A DNA stretch of 64,000 nt from Protonemura montana (GCA_947568835.1 OX387602.1:29746133-29810132), one strand, 5' to 3'; counted from the first letter of the stretch, positions 22,251-36,584 are shown. A program made the numbers and translations. The notes: generated from the sequence alone by a model not told the origin.

Positions 22251-25200
22251 CAGAGCGTTGTTTTGACTGCGTTGGTCCAGGTACCAACAGCTCTCTGGAG
22301 TACTGCATTAACCTCTGTACGAAGAGTGCGCTATCCAAACAATGCACCCTTTCCTCCGAAAGCGCATCCATTGATTACCGATCGCTGGATTAAAGACCTC
22401 GTTAGGTTCCTATGGCAACTTTACCCCACAACGGCGACGTGCAAATTAGCCGATCACACGTCACCAAAGCAACGCACGCAGCGAGGATCACACGCGTTTC
22501 AGTGCGTGACACGGGACGCATTTCAATGCAGACGCATCCTAGTAGAAACAATTTGTCGAGTTGAAAGGCTTGGATTTGAATCGCAGACAATGGTGCGCTG
22601 AATCGTGTCAACAGTCAACGGGGGTATTTGGAAATCGCCACCCTCCGATCACCCCACCAACGAACCTTTATTGCCCTCCGAGCCTCTGCATGAGTCGGTT
22701 AGCTTCGTCTTCTCGGAGCGTGGTGACTAAATGGCTGGCTAATGTATTCAATACTCCAGAGCTGGGGTTTGTGCGGCGGGCGCCGACGACGACGTCGTCG
22801 TTAGCAATCATTCATGGGAAATTTGGGAAGTTATTGTCATCGTATCAGCCTTGGGCTAACAGATGGACGAACGAGTTCGAATGGAACTTATTAGAATCAT
22901 AGCGCTGTGTTCCCCATGCACTGTTCTAAACTGTCTGTCTTCGTTTTATTTTAAAGTCACAAAATGAGCGCAAATATTGTGAATCGATTCTATTGATAAG
23001 CGTTGGTACGTTTCGAGAGTCATAACTGTTCAGCATTGAACAGTTCTAGTCTGTCAATCCTGTGTTTTAGCTCTAAATTAAACAGAACTGCTTTATTTTC
23101 TATGAGCTGTTCGCATGTTCTGGCCAAATATTTTGAGCATCTATCTATAGATATTAATTTTTAACATGTACGCTTCTGAGGTACTCCAAAGAATTCATAA
23201 TGTCCGCCATGTTGAACCATAAAAATTTCCCTGCATACAATTAAAGCATTTATTTTCTTCCTAGCTCCAATTTAAAGTCCCACTTCATTTTGCTATGTAC
23301 AAACTGACCGGTCTGAGGACAGTCGCACACAAGTGCCACACCAACCAATTAAAACGCCCCCACCGAGGAACGAGCTCGGTTCTTCAGCGACTAAACGCTG
23401 CACGGCATGCTTTAGGCAAAGCAAACAAATGAGCAGCCTCATCACGAAGGCGGACGGTAAACGATGCGTTTGTTTTCGGTATATTCTCGAGGACACGAAT
23501 CGTTTCGCTACCATATAACAACATCCGTCAGGCAGCCAACTTTCCGTCAGTCATATAATTTAGTCACAATTTACCATGAGAGAATATACAGTTGTGTCCC
23601 TTATTAATATCAATAATTAAGTTCGAATGAAAGAGCATCATGCAGAGAATAGACTGAGAATCGTATATGCATGGCGAACTAATTCACAAATAACCTATCT
23701 TGACCATATCATTACTTGGCAGACAATCGACATGCATGGCCAGATGGTTGGTTGGCACAACTGGCAACTACCAACTAAACAACTAGTTTACATGTACGTT
23801 CACGCGGCCACAAGCGTGTACCAACATTCCCAGGAAATGGACACAAACTGGGCTGCGCCTAGGTGCTCGTTAAATTGTCGGTAATATCTACCACGCTAAC
23901 AATATAATTGTGATTTGTCCGAAAGAAAAGAAGCAAATAACTGTCATTTTATGTCAACTGAGAAGATTAAGCTATGAAAATAAATGTAATATCGTTCAGT
24001 TTTGCTGCCAGCGACGATTCTGCTATTTACCTCCGTGACGTCGATTTAATATCGGTATCCGGCGATTTGGCTATTATCATAAGTAAAGTTTTCGAAAATA
24101 GTTTTATTGAATTATTGATAATCATTGTACTTGAAGTGCAATCAATACATGCACGGAATTCCGTGTCACGGCTCACAATTATGTGGTCGGCGGCCTTGGT
24201 GTTTCCCAAAATGCGTATGCCGGGTTCCAACTACTTTAAATTGCTTCTACTTGCAAGCACCGCAGTCTTATACATATTTGGACGCCGCGAAAAGAATGGC
24301 AATCACATTTTAGATAATTTTTCTCAATGTTTTTTTCATACCAATATTGTGTAATAACTCTAACAGATATTATTTGACGATAACTTTAACGTCTTATCAA
24401 AGTGTCTCTGTTCCAGTGGTGGTCATCATCATGAGCACCATACCTGGCAGCTCTGGGTCCCAGTGCCACGGGGTCCGCAAAACATTGAACGGCTACTACC
24501 CGAGACCCCGACTCAATTTTGTCCCATGCCTCGACACGTACCCGCCGGGCAGACGGACCCGTCGCTCGGCGGCGAGCGCAGCAGAGACACAAGCAAGGAT
24601 AGTTAAATTCCGTCACGATTCAAATGTAAATTACAGTGCAGCGCGCTCGGTAATGGCCGTCGGTGTGCGCTCACAGACGCGGTACGTGGTGAAAAATCGA
24701 CTGGAAATCACACGGGATTACACATAGACGCGGAGTCGCCTATGCCGGGCGGCAGACGAACAATAATACCATCGGCCCAATCATTTTATTGTCTAACAAC
24801 CTGCCTCCCCTCGATCAAAATACCTCGAGTGGGCCCCGAACGAGTGCCGTCCATGGCGGGGCGATTAGATCGATGAGAAAACGCGAGGCGGCGAGTCGCC
24901 GAGGAGCAAATCACTATCTCGGCTCGATCACGGGCTTATTTTCTTTAATCGGGACAATTAAATGCGGATGGTGATGTCACTCTCGAGCCGCAAATGACTG
25001 GCATCGTAGCGTTTCATGCCTTGTTTCAGATAATAGTGTACAAATACTAAACTCCAGGGCGTGAGCGTCGAGACGACTTGCCTCGTTTTGTGCGTTGGAT
25101 CATGCCATGGTGCAGGGCGCTGTAACAAACGAGGTGTGAATATGAACTTGCCGCGGATGGTCGGATAAGAAAATAATTTGCTAAAGATTTTCGCAGCGAA

Positions 25201-27503
25201 ATTGTCGGGTTTTGTGAGGAACTGTGGAGAACTCAAAATCCATAATGCGCACAGAAAATGCAGCTCGGTTATTAGTTTGTTTTGAAATGAATTGATTTTC
25301 CATTGCACACCCCATGGCTCCAACTTTTTTACAAACCTTTACAGTTTGCCCCCTTCTTCTACATGGTGGTACAGTATAAGGCAAGTCACCATATTGGTCA
25401 TTGATATGGTGAGATGGAATAGTGGAGATGAATAAAGTGTGTTTTAAATTAAATTGTTTGATAACATCTTTACCCCAGCAGCTCCGTGGGTCCAAAGACT
25501 GACTTCCACAATCATCTTTGTTCCAACTTGAAGCTCGTGTGCGGTTTGAAGGTGACTTTGGTGAATTGGAGCACATTTTTCCGCCTAGTTGACATTTCGG
25601 GCAGGTAAAAGGTGCAAGTCTGCACGCCTGAGAGTTTGGCGAATGTGCAAGGCGAGGTGCACTGGACCCCTTTCTTTCCTTGCGACGGGATACCTTGGCT
25701 GGCACGGACGGGACGTGACCTCCTAGCGCTCGCTCGCTTCAAATTGTTATTGCCTTGCAAATTGCACGCGCGGCCGTTGATAATTGCGCAAGTGCACATT
25801 GCACATTTACGATGCAAGTCGTTATTTTCTTTGCTTACTATGTAAGAAGGTTGCTCGGTGACGATTAAAAATTTCAATTTAAGTTTTTTTTTTTGTGTGA
25901 AATATCACCTGCTTTGGCTAAGATGTACTGTGATGTAAGCGTCGACAAGTTTACGTTTTTCCGTGGTTTCTAATAAAGATTTAAGTGAAGTTCGATCATG
26001 TGCAGCTCGACTTCCATCAAGCTTTATCTCAATCACCAATCAGCAATATTTAATCCCAATCTTATGGTAGGAAAGTTGGTTCATTAGATTTTATGGTTCT
26101 ACTCGCCTTATACAGGTTGCCACTGCCCTCACGCATGTATTTCTTGAACTTCCACGTCTATAACCTCTTTGTTTTTAAAACATTTTTAGGCCGAAAGCAA
26201 CACAATAGGTAAATGGTAAATTCACAAGAACCAAAAAACTGACAATGCATAATTTCCTTCTAGTGGTAATCACAATGGAGAAATTCCCGAAAATCGCTTT
26301 AGTCAACAGCGAATGTGGGAGAGATAGCTAAAACTTGAAACTCAAATAAAGTATGTGCAAGTTACTTATTGGTGTTGATGACAAACTATAGTTTCCAAGG
26401 CAAACACCGATACCATGTGACGTAAAAGGATAGTTTCTGGAATAAACCGTTTTCAATGCCCTGCAGTAAAGGTTACAAGAAAATTAGCCGATAAAAATAT
26501 CCTCCATCTCATCCTTCCACCCAGCGGCAGACTGTAAAGTCAACAATACAAGCAACATCTTAAATCGGCAAGAAATCTGTGACAATCGGTGTTACCCTCC
26601 TCTCGCTTGTACAAGTTCCATTCAACCTCCTCGCGGCCACCACAAGCAATGCGCCTAAATGGTACAATAAAACCATCGCCGGAGAGGGGACGGGGACGGG
26701 GACGGGGCCATTGTCCCAGGGGCTTGGTGGGGTTCGGTACAATTTGTCAACGTCACATCCTCCTGGTACATCGGACGGCGTCGTCAAGTGGCCTCTCCGG
26801 GCCTAGCTCGAGCCTCCTGAGGGCCATTTCATGCACATTTCCTCGATTCTCCATGACAGGCGACGGCGTTTCGTTGCGCTCTATGATAGTGAGGTCTAAG
26901 TACACCCCTATGTAACCAGAGCGAGCCTAATGTATGTTAGCGAGGGCGTTAGGGCGAGAGCGAGGGCGACAGTTGTTGAGGGAATGAATCTAGGAGGACG
27001 ATGATAACGGAGGACGATGATGAGCCTTGTTTTCTCAGCAGGGTAAGGACTGGGAATGCCTGGGACGTCCTTCAGAAGAGATAGAGTAGTTCCAAATAAA
27101 GAATTAAATTGTTGTCATAATAATGTAATAATAATCTTACAGATAATTGAGCCCAAGGTGAATTTGTAAGATGGATAGGAGTGGATAAGCAGGAATTTCA
27201 GTCTCTTTAAAATGCACTTGCCTTGAGATTTTTCAGATCTTGCGGGTGTTTTAATATGAACTCGCGCAACATATTTTTATTTGTAAAATTGTAACTTGCT
27301 ACTAGTACTATCTCATTTGCGGATGGGGAAGTGAGACGACCACCCCCCTCCCTGCTCGAGGATGCTCGGCGCTGGGTTTCGAGGGATTTTTCCAGGGGGT
27401 GGAGAGGGATGAGCTGGGGTAAGTCCAAGGGGATTACAACACACTTATGATTGCTAAGCAAACAATGTTTGCTGGCCATGTTTGTGTTTGCATGTCAAGA
27501 GGA

Positions 27504-27520
27504 GGGGGGGGGGGGGGGGG
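27504..27520 (+). repeat. Poly-G tract (17 nt)
   Basis: An uninterrupted run of 17 G. Confidence 0.95.
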
Positions 27521-30500
27521 ACTTGAGCACGAAAAACTTGTTGGTACATAAGTGTGTTTACTCTGTATTGTTAGAAAAGGAAGCTGAGCGGTCTGCAACG
27601 CGATATGAAGACCTGAATGTCTGGCAATTTTAAAACACCTATTAAAGCGATGATGTTATTATAGCTTGCCATTTCCCCCATTCAAAACTCTTTTACTATC
27701 TCGTCACTCTTGCGAGACCTGCTGGAAAATCTTGGTCAAACCACACAAAAAACGCATAAATCTTGTAACTGCATCAGTGTCTCGGTTCTCTAAGCGCCTT
27801 TTTGGTCGACTAGAAATTGCAAAAGTGCGTACAGAAGGATAAAAAAACCGTCGCTGCATCGGCGATAACAAAGTTAATCATTAACAAAACAAGCTGTGCC
27901 TATTCTCGATGATAGCCGCTAGACACAAAGCATTGCAAACGTCCCCCTAGGTTTGTGAATGGACCCCGTTTTGACTCGCACCTTCCATAAGAACCTCGAC
28001 GCAACTAGCCATGAAATTGCAGCAGACCAAACAAGCTGCTGCTTTTAGAAAGCATAGCCCCGACCAAAGCATCGAGAGGACCAGATTCGCCAGGGAGGTG
28101 CGACAAAATATAAAGCTCAATTCGTTCCGTCGCTGCCTTTGCAATTGCGTTCGGTACTTGGCATGGAGCACGCCACTGCTGTGAACCACATCCATCTTGT
28201 CATGTGTCCACACTGACAGGCGACGGGCTGAATTATACACGTAGATTATGTTTATAGATTCATTGATGCAGAATGAAGCTAGACAATTAAATTGCTGGTG
28301 GATAAAAAGACATTCTGCAAATGATGTGTGTTTTTTTTAGTATGTTTTATTTATGCATAGAAATAACCTTTGACAGCTGACACGGGGCTCTGCTGGAGGA
28401 ACTTTTTAATCAATAGATTTTTGCAGAATATTTTTCGCAAAAGATAGATTTTTGTGTCATTGAATACAACATAGAAATTCTTTTTAACGTTTGATGACGG
28501 GCATTGCTAATGGACTGACACCATTAGCGCAAAATGCGTGTTAACAATGCGCTTTATGTGCGCTTATGTGCGAACAGTTTCACAAATACCGACGATGAAA
28601 TCAAATTCAAGCCGAAGAAGACGAATAAACAATGAGCTTATACGGGCTTGCATGCAATGCCAAAAAGTTCCAACAAACAATTTCGTTGCAATTTTAGTGT
28701 AAGTATTTGTTATAAACCCGAATCCATATGTTGCTTGAGACTAATAATCTAACTAATTCAGTGTTTCTGGGTTGTTTACGGGCCATTTACATTTTATTAT
28801 TCAAATAAAATTACATAACAAGTATAAATATGCCCGTGCACTTAATTTCTTTTCACGATTCCGCGTCCCCAAATGTAGCCCCAGCGTGCAGAACAAGGGG
28901 CACACAGAGCTGAACGCGGCGCATGGTTCTCGATATTTCAGTCTGCAGAATGGGCCCATTAGTGCCCTGCGATAGTGGGGCAACGGACCCAAAACGCGGG
29001 AGAGGGAGCCCCAAACGTTAGCAACAACATGCTAGCGACGACACAAAAAGCTAGCCTATTTTATTTGCAATTCAGGCGAATCAAAACCGCCCACTTTTGC
29101 GGCCCGAGGGCTGTGCGCGGGGGGGAAATGCGAAATGGGCAGGAGATTTATGCCTGGTGAAGTTATTAGTACGAGAAGCCCGTTGAATTAGTCCCTATAT
29201 AGCATGGGGGGAATCTATTTATGCTTTTTGAATGCGACTAAACTAAATTCTTGCTGGCTTTAGTGTGTATAGGGGCAATATAATCGTGGTTTCAAAATTG
29301 AATGTCTTTGAGATAAATTTTAACAAATCCGCTGGCCATAAATACCAATTCAAAAGGGAAAACATTCGACATGTTTTTCAATCAGGTTTACTCAAATCAG
29401 GATAGAATTGCCCCCATTTTCAACATTTGCAACATCACAACAATTATATTCTTTGTGCAATACCACAGATTGCAATACTGGAAGGTTTCGACCAACACGC
29501 CAACGCCCCCAAAAGGAACGATAACGGCGTCCTAACATCTCCGGTGTCGTTCTCTACTTGCTCCTGAGAATGGAGTCAAGATGGAAGCAGGTGGGCACCA
29601 TCCAGGGTAGCTCCATTGGACTTTCAAGGTCTTGTTTCGGTCTGTTCCTGCTATAATCTCCGATATTTGATAGCACCAAATTATGGGTCATCCTACAGAA
29701 TTATCATGCTAGTAGAAACACAGTGCGCTCTCGCCCCTTGCCAATTAATTAAATAAGAGAACAACCTAGTGGTACGGGCGTGTATTTAATTATAATTAGA
29801 TTTGGTCCGTGCATTTTGTATTAATATTTTTTTTGTCAATGGCTAATTACCAAAAAACATTTTTAGAAGCATAATTTTGACAATATAATTAGGGCATATT
29901 AAGGAGGCATATTAAATTTCGGACAAAGAAAATTAATGTATCAATTCCTTAAGGTGCAATCGCGGAATCAATCTTCTGTGTACAAATCGTTACTCTTGTC
30001 TGTCATCGTCTGTTAAATCCTAGACATTGTCTAGAACTGTTTGAACTCTCTGTTCCCTGTTGCTGCTAATTATACAGCGTTCGCAATTAGGCAGTACATT
30101 GGACATGAAGCATATAAATATCACACTATGAAATCTGGATAAGTAATTGCATGGGGCCATGTTCTCTTGGAATTAAATACCAGCTAGATCCAGTTTAGTA
30201 AAAAGGCGGCGCGCTGGCAAGCAGAGAAATATTCTTTTGGCAAGGAATATTATTTGGCAAACACAAACATTTAATTGTCTAGGCGTAAGATAGTTATCTA
30301 GTCTTCAGCATCGAGTGCGAGGTGGTTTTAGGATACCAAGTGCATGGACATGCTTCCAAGATGATACCAACTTGTTCGATTGTATTTATAGTCGCCGCTT
30401 GACCGCCGTATAATCTTAGAAGAAAGAGCGCTTTACCAATTGAATGAGGGGATGCCTTGGTAAGAAAATTGAACCACATTTTCAATGTCTCGCCAGTACT

Positions 30501-31474
30501 ATAAATGACACTTGCCACTACGTCTCATAGATGATTCTTCTTATGTCTAAATATCGTGTTTTCAACTTTATTTTGAGCATTACTGAAATCTAATTTTTTA
30601 GATAAGCAAATACCACAAGATTGTTCGCCCGTTCCTCGCCGTGCAGCTTTGTTCGAGACAAATAAGCCTGTTAAGAGTCTGAAAGAGACTTTAAGAAACC
30701 GGTGCGATTGTCGACCGATTTGCCAGGCGTCGGCAAACGACGGGGACGCCTGATTGTCACAGCGTGTCACAGCGCCGAGACCCCGGGGTGACAATCACAA
30801 CCGACGCGGGGTCGCCGATTATCACAAACACACGGAGTGTCGACGTGAGGAACATATATTCATGCAGCGAAGATTGCTGAAAGAAACGTCTAAAGTGATT
30901 GAAGAAGTGTCGGGAGCATTGAGTCGGGATCGCCGTCGTTGCACCTGGATGATGGAACGGTTGGTTCAATGTTCGGTCCGACTTTCGCGGGGAATCTGCG
31001 CCAAGTTGTCGGGTGTCAAAGGGTGCACCGGTTTTCAGTGTCGGACCCCGCTATTGTCGTTGATGACGGATTGCTGCAAATTATGTTTTGTCGCGATGTG
31101 TTTTTTGATAAAAATATGAGTTGGATTTTATATAGGGAAGGGATGCTTGTAAGATATCTATTCTTCCAAACTTGGTATGTTCTCTCGACTTTGACTCAAA
31201 AGAATGATAATATCGCTGCTTCCATTTGCTATTTTCTGCGTTTCTCAAAGCAGATACGTTTTTTTTTCGTGCTAGTTCACAATAGCACCACTTTGACCTG
31301 AATGCGCTGTCGCTAATACTGCATTAGACAGGTAATTCGTTAAAGAAGTCCTTTCCATCAGACTATTATTTACTGCATGAACATTGCACATGCGCTAATA
31401 TTTTTTAGTCATTGGTTTAAACAGAGTCTGGACTCTGCAGAATGTAAAATGTTTAGAAGTTAGAACCGTTTTAA

Positions 31475-31491
31475 CCCCCCCCCCCCCCCCC
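31475..31491 (+). repeat. Poly-C tract (17 nt)
   Basis: A run of 17 C followed by ACACACTC. Confidence 0.95.
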
Positions 31492-33920
31492 ACACACTCT
31501 CGTCTCATTGTTCAGCTAGAGTTTTTCTTGCCACATTTATCAAATATTTTGCACAGAAAATGCCTCATATCTTAGCCATCTCAGCGCATCTCTACAGCAT
31601 GTAACCTTTACAACAATCGTTTCACAGCCAATTGCACCTCAGAGCTCCCTTTCACGTATAGCTGTAAGAACCTCTCGTTTGTTAGGGGCGACATTTGCTA
31701 CCGCATTTCACAGGCTTTTTATCACATTCCCAGATGAATAACTCTTGATTTGGGTTGGTGTTATCCGTCGACTTGATTTCCGTATGAGTTGGATTTGATA
31801 ATAATTCATCTAGCGCATCACGAAGGTATAATAAAAAAAAGTGTGGAGTCAAGTTTATCTTTTGGGGCGGTCACGGGGAGGTTTTTCAAATTCGAAGAAA
31901 AGAATGTTTTCTAAACGACGACGAGAGAGCGAGCGAGCGAGAGCATCTTTATAGAGAATCGTCTCCATTATCAACCGAGTCTATTATACGAGCTAATTCA
32001 GGTGGACAAGACGATTACAATAGGCAGAAGAACGATAAATAGACAAACATGACATATTTACGATGTACGAAAACGATTCGCAGCAGTGCATCATAAAACC
32101 GCACGGCGGCGCGGCACTCGCGAGATAAAAAGTACGATTGAAAAGGGCAGCAAGGATCACCTTCTAGTCTGCAGATGAATGGTCGCACCATTATGGTAAA
32201 GATCCAAACGTGCAGCTCGTTCTGTGTTCATCAATGGAAAAGAACAAGCTCGAGTTTTGAATTATGTTCAGCGAAGTTGTTGTGTGTAAGCGACGGATCA
32301 TCCCATTATCAGGTCTGGAAATATTACTGGGTGCATTTTGAGGGCGTCGATGTGAGAAAAGTAAACGAAACGGTCGGTTGATAGAACACATTGTGCCCCC
32401 CCTTGTGGAATACGTCTTGACTCGATCTCGTGGGGATTATCGTGGACTTTGTAAGAAAGAGTGGCTTCTTGCTGTTGGATGCCTGGCTTAACAAATAAAC
32501 TGCGATTTACTGGTCAATAAACGGGTGTGTGTAGTGCATTCCGCACGATGACCACGGATTGATTAAGTGTGTGCCATTATGTTCGCTCGGCCATTCCTTG
32601 ATTGTGAGCGGATTCAATGGACTACCACACGCTACGTTGAGGTATATGTATACGGCATGAAATCGATGGGTGGGAAGATTTCAGAAATGGAACTGATTTT
32701 AAATATACAAACATCTTGAATAACCAGCAGTATTTCTAAGGATTTTTTAATTTTTTTTTGAAAGATACACAATAATGTATTGAATTAATCGACGACGATG
32801 TTGCTCGCACGCATCGGCGAGACTTCATTCACAAAACCGCTTAGCAACAATGGTAGCAAACCACAGCGCGTCATCTGTTGCAGCCAAGGAATAACAACCT
32901 GGGAACCGAAACATAATCTTCAGCAAAACTCAACTCCTTGCGTCTACGAGGTGCGGTTACCGATTACCTCCAGTGGATGCAGGGATAGCCATGCAATTCT
33001 GAAACGCATTTACCTGGATATTTTCACATGAAATATCGCGGTTTTAAATCTTTTCAAGTGATTTTATGCGCATTTCGCCCATCTGTTATTGGTGCTGCAT
33101 GTTCTTGCACCCCAAGTGATCTAGAAGATCTCCTGTGCTGAACGTGCGTAGGACACGTTTCGGCTACGGCAGAGATTGCGTGACGTGCGTCATTTTCAGC
33201 AGCAGGTTTGCATTGTCATGGCGGCCCAATTGCGGCAACGTGGTAAATAATGCGTGACCCATCACAGACCAACCGACCGAACGACCGTCCGGTAGACCGT
33301 ATTTACCTATTATATAGCCGTATCACATTTTATTGTTTTCTTTTTTTTTTAAGAACTTAATGCACGCTAAATAATAACCGCTTATTTGGTTAATTATTAT
33401 CGTTATTTATTTTTACAATCATTTGTCTTTCTTTATACTGGATATTTTTATAATGAAAATAACATGTGTGACGTTCGGGAGAACAAAAACTCGTATGTTT
33501 TTATAAAACGATACATAGCATGGATATGAAATTGAATGAACTTACTTTTACAAGGGTTAATTACTGTAATTTTCTGCAGAAATGCACGTTGTGCGAAGGG
33601 GACAAAGGGCACGAGGAGGAGCATCTGCCAGATGTAGGAAGGTGGTGCATGATGTGACATGATTGATTTCATTAGAATCATCCAAGAGCAGTTGCATTAT
33701 TTGCATTTGCGAAGGAAGAAGTACATGTGACACTTTGAACAATCGTGCCTCGTACAACATGTCGGGTTGTTGTGAAGTTTCACAACAAATTAAATTGACT
33801 TCATGTGAGTGTGTGTTTGGCTATAAATAACTTGCCGGCATGAAAAGTGATTCTAAAACAAATACCAAACAAATAGATCCTTGAATCATTTATCGGCAAG
33901 AAATTATGGGTCGTAAATAA

Positions 33921-33938
33921 CATCATCATCATCATCAT
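33921..33938 (+). repeat. (CAT)n microsatellite
   Basis: Six CAT trinucleotides in a row. Confidence 0.9.
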
Positions 33939-34203
33939 GGTAAACTTCTCAATGTGGGACACGAAATCACTCTCAAATTTCATGGCACGATTCGTAGATC
34001 AGCCAATCATTACCTGTTTTCGATAGGGATTTTTTCGTATATGTCGGCGTATTTATGTGTTTTGGCTAATTCAACTAATCTCAGGCTGTCGCTCTGCTGC
34101 GTACAATCCTTGTTGTGGAAATCAGGAATTGTTCGATCTTGTCATATCCTGATTTTTCACTGGCTCTTTGAATTTATCGGAAAATCCCTCTACAGCAAAC
34201 GAC

Positions 34204-34600
34204 GGCCGAAAGGTTTGGAAACACCGAAGATCACTGAAGTTAAGTAACACTGCACAGCGGTCCGGTCTTGAGTGGGTGACAAACAATCTCATTATCTGCA
34301 GTTCTGTTTCGGGAGAGAGGTCGCCAACCCGTTGGTCAAATTCAACAACTTGACCAAATTGTGTCGCGACCATAGCAAAATACTTTATCCCTGTGATCCC
34401 TTTTGTGGTCTTCGACAAAAGTAGGCTGAGACCGGCTTCGCCTCCTCTCTTCTAAGCTAGGTAGGTTAGGACAATAAAATGTTTGAGAAAATGAGGTTCA
34501 TAATGCACTTTATCATCACCCACTCGTTCACCGACGCCATTAGACCAGTGCCACAATGCCCATTGTTAAAACAGTCAACAACCATCCACATCAATCAACA
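34204..34600 (+). mobile_element. 5S-rRNA-derived SINE, copy C (diverged)
   Basis: The head reads GAAGATCACTGAAGTTAAG and TAACACTGC, then TTGAGTGGGTGAC, a 5S-like start. The body is diverged from copies A and B but keeps the blocks GTTCTGTTTCGGGAGAGAGG, GGTCTTCGACAAAAGTAGGCT and CATTAGACCAGTGCC. The tail is CATCAATCAAC. The larger divergence suggests an older insertion or a different subfamily. Confidence 0.75.
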
Positions 34601-36299
34601 TTTCTACCAAGTTGTGAGTATATGATGGAATCTAGATACTGTAAACTTCTAAACTGATCGAGTTCTACTTCCCAGCTTCCACAGCCCTGTGCTCCTTCCG
34701 CTTCCGATCGCTTCGAGAGCCGGCAACCATGACACCCCGTCGAGCCTGCAGCGGTTCTAATTATAGTATCTGCAATTGCACTCCTGTAATTGAGACAATG
34801 CCGCCGCAGCCACCGCGATTGAGACTGCAATGGTACTAAATAAATTGCAAACAATCAGAGCGAGCTGTGAGCTCGTACATTGTTTTAATTGGTACAATAA
34901 GACCGGTAGCTAATGGTGATAGATGTTATTTCGCGGAGTCAGTGAGCAGGGCCTAACGCACCCTGACATTCTCCTTAGATTGCTCACAAGAGTGTGAAGT
35001 AGTCTCATATAGTTATGTACCTAGCTCGGTACGCGCGGGGCTTTGTATTCTGTCAATACTTTCGCCCCGCGTTGCTTTTGGCCGGGTAGGTACACCTCAG
35101 GCTCGCCTTGAACTCGAGCAATGTCCGCGCTAATTCGGAAAATTATCCAAACAACGAACTTTTTGTTTCGGTCCCCGCGGTTCTTTCGATCCACTAGGCG
35201 TTTCGACCAACGTCTATATTTGTTTTAGCTGCGGATCCACCTCTTCGCCTTTTAATAGAAAGCCATTAGCACTTGCTGAATTACGTTGAAACGAATTTAA
35301 TTGTCCCATTGTTTGAATAATTATTCTTTGGACAGAAAATGTGTGGCAGCTGTATAAGCTGTGCTCTACAACGGAACCACTTTCCTAATTAATTGTTTTC
35401 AAAATATGGATAACGACGCCTTTTTAATTGATTGAATGGAGTCGTGAAGGCCAGGTAGGCATCGACTCCTGTCATCGGGGGACAGGGACGACGTCCAGGC
35501 CTGCAGGAGTCTAATCAAATCAGCGACGCTTGGCTGCTCTGGAAGAAAGGGACCTAAACAGGCTTTAAAAGAAGGCGTCGCCGTGGTGTTCAAAAGTCAT
35601 ATTACTTATAACGTATTAATGCCCCGTGCCGTGTACGGTAGCCCAGGGCGATCTGAGCTTCCCTCAATTCTGTCCAGTTCTGTCCAGTTCAAAGCCTAAA
35701 AAGATATTTCAATAGATTTTGGATATAAACCAAACGTTAAAATTGCCGGCATAAAGCACAAAGAAACAATTAAATTCCAAAATTGAGAATTTGAAAATGA
35801 AATAAAATAATGTGTTTTATTATCAAATACAGAATAGAGGTCTGAAATCGAACACGTCCATGTCTTGCTGCGGACAAAAGCGCGGTGTCAGCACGGGTCG
35901 ACAAAGAGGCCGCTTGTCCCCGAGAAGAACTTCTGGGTCCGAATCGTAAAAATAGCAGCCGCCAAAGATCGACTTTAATAGTTCCAAGTTTAACGTGTGT
36001 CAGCCTCCGGTGTTGGGTTCGGCGTCGCCGTGATGGATGCTTGTCACACCCTGCGTCGCTCGGGGGGGGCGTCGACGGGGTGGGACGGGAGGGTCACGGG
36101 GCACCTGCCACGTGTGGTGGCATAGCGCCCATCTCGACCAGATGCACGTTTCCATTGGCAACGAGGACCACGTGTTTGACGACGCATCGCACGCTTTCAT
36201 CCCCCCTCCCCCTCCCCGGGTTTGGTGTTGGCGCTGATGATGTAAATGTGCTCAAGGGTAATTTTTTACCGCACAGTCCATGCGACATTCACCCGAAAG
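34601..36299. other. Non-coding stretch with one compact hairpin
   Basis: No gene is recognised. A hairpin at 35034-35071 has arms CGCGGGGC and GCCCCGCG enclosing an inner GTATT/AATAC pair. GC-rich sequence at 35880-36240 keeps several frames open without a recognisable protein. Confidence 0.5.
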
Positions 36300-36584
36300 C
36301 ACAGAGCATTGTTTTAAGAAAAACTATTTCAACTGGGTTTTGAATGCTAAGTAAAGGGCTACTAAATTTCCCGGCGATTCGCAACATATACTAGTTACTT
36401 CTTCAGAGGTTTGAGCAGTCCTGAACCTCTGAAGAAGTAACTAGTATATGTTGCGAAACACCGGAAAATTTAGTAGCCCTTTACTTAGCATTCAAAACCC
36501 AGTTCAAATAGTTTTTCTTAAAACTAGTGCTAAGGATAAATCAACTAGACATGAGTCTAAAAACCATCACACAGAGCATTGTTT
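36300..36584. mobile_element. Fold-back element with 15-bp flanking direct repeat, copy 3
   Basis: Positions 36311-36524 form a nearly perfect inverted repeat. The left arm runs from GTTTTAAGAAAAACTA through CTTCTTCAGAGGTTT, the right arm is its complement, and a spacer of about 10 nt around 36415-36424 forms the loop. The sense half continues to AAAAACCATCA at about 36570, the same end as the monomer at 7842. The whole is bounded by the direct repeat CACAGAGCATTGTTT at 36300-36314 and 36570-36584. That looks like a target-site duplication of a length typical of target-primed retroposition. The two arms each carry the GTAAC ... GAAAC hairpin. Confidence 0.85.

Larger units (their letters stand above)
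22251..34203. other. Gene desert with homopolymer tracts
   Basis: No supportable gene in about 12 kb. It contains a GGGGAC mini-tandem near 26685-26707, a 17-G tract at 27504-27520, a 17-C tract at 31475-31491 and a (CAT)n run at 33921-33938. ORFs up to 174 codons (25181-25705 minus) show no domain, signal or splice support. No reverse transcriptase or transposase remnants were recognised. Confidence 0.5.

Noticed and set aside
24386-24727. ORFs in a GC-rich patch on both strands
   Set aside because: Overlapping frames on both strands with low-information composition; no recognisable protein.
25181-25705. 174-codon minus-strand ORF
   Set aside because: No motif or membrane segment, mixed composition, and no supporting signals.
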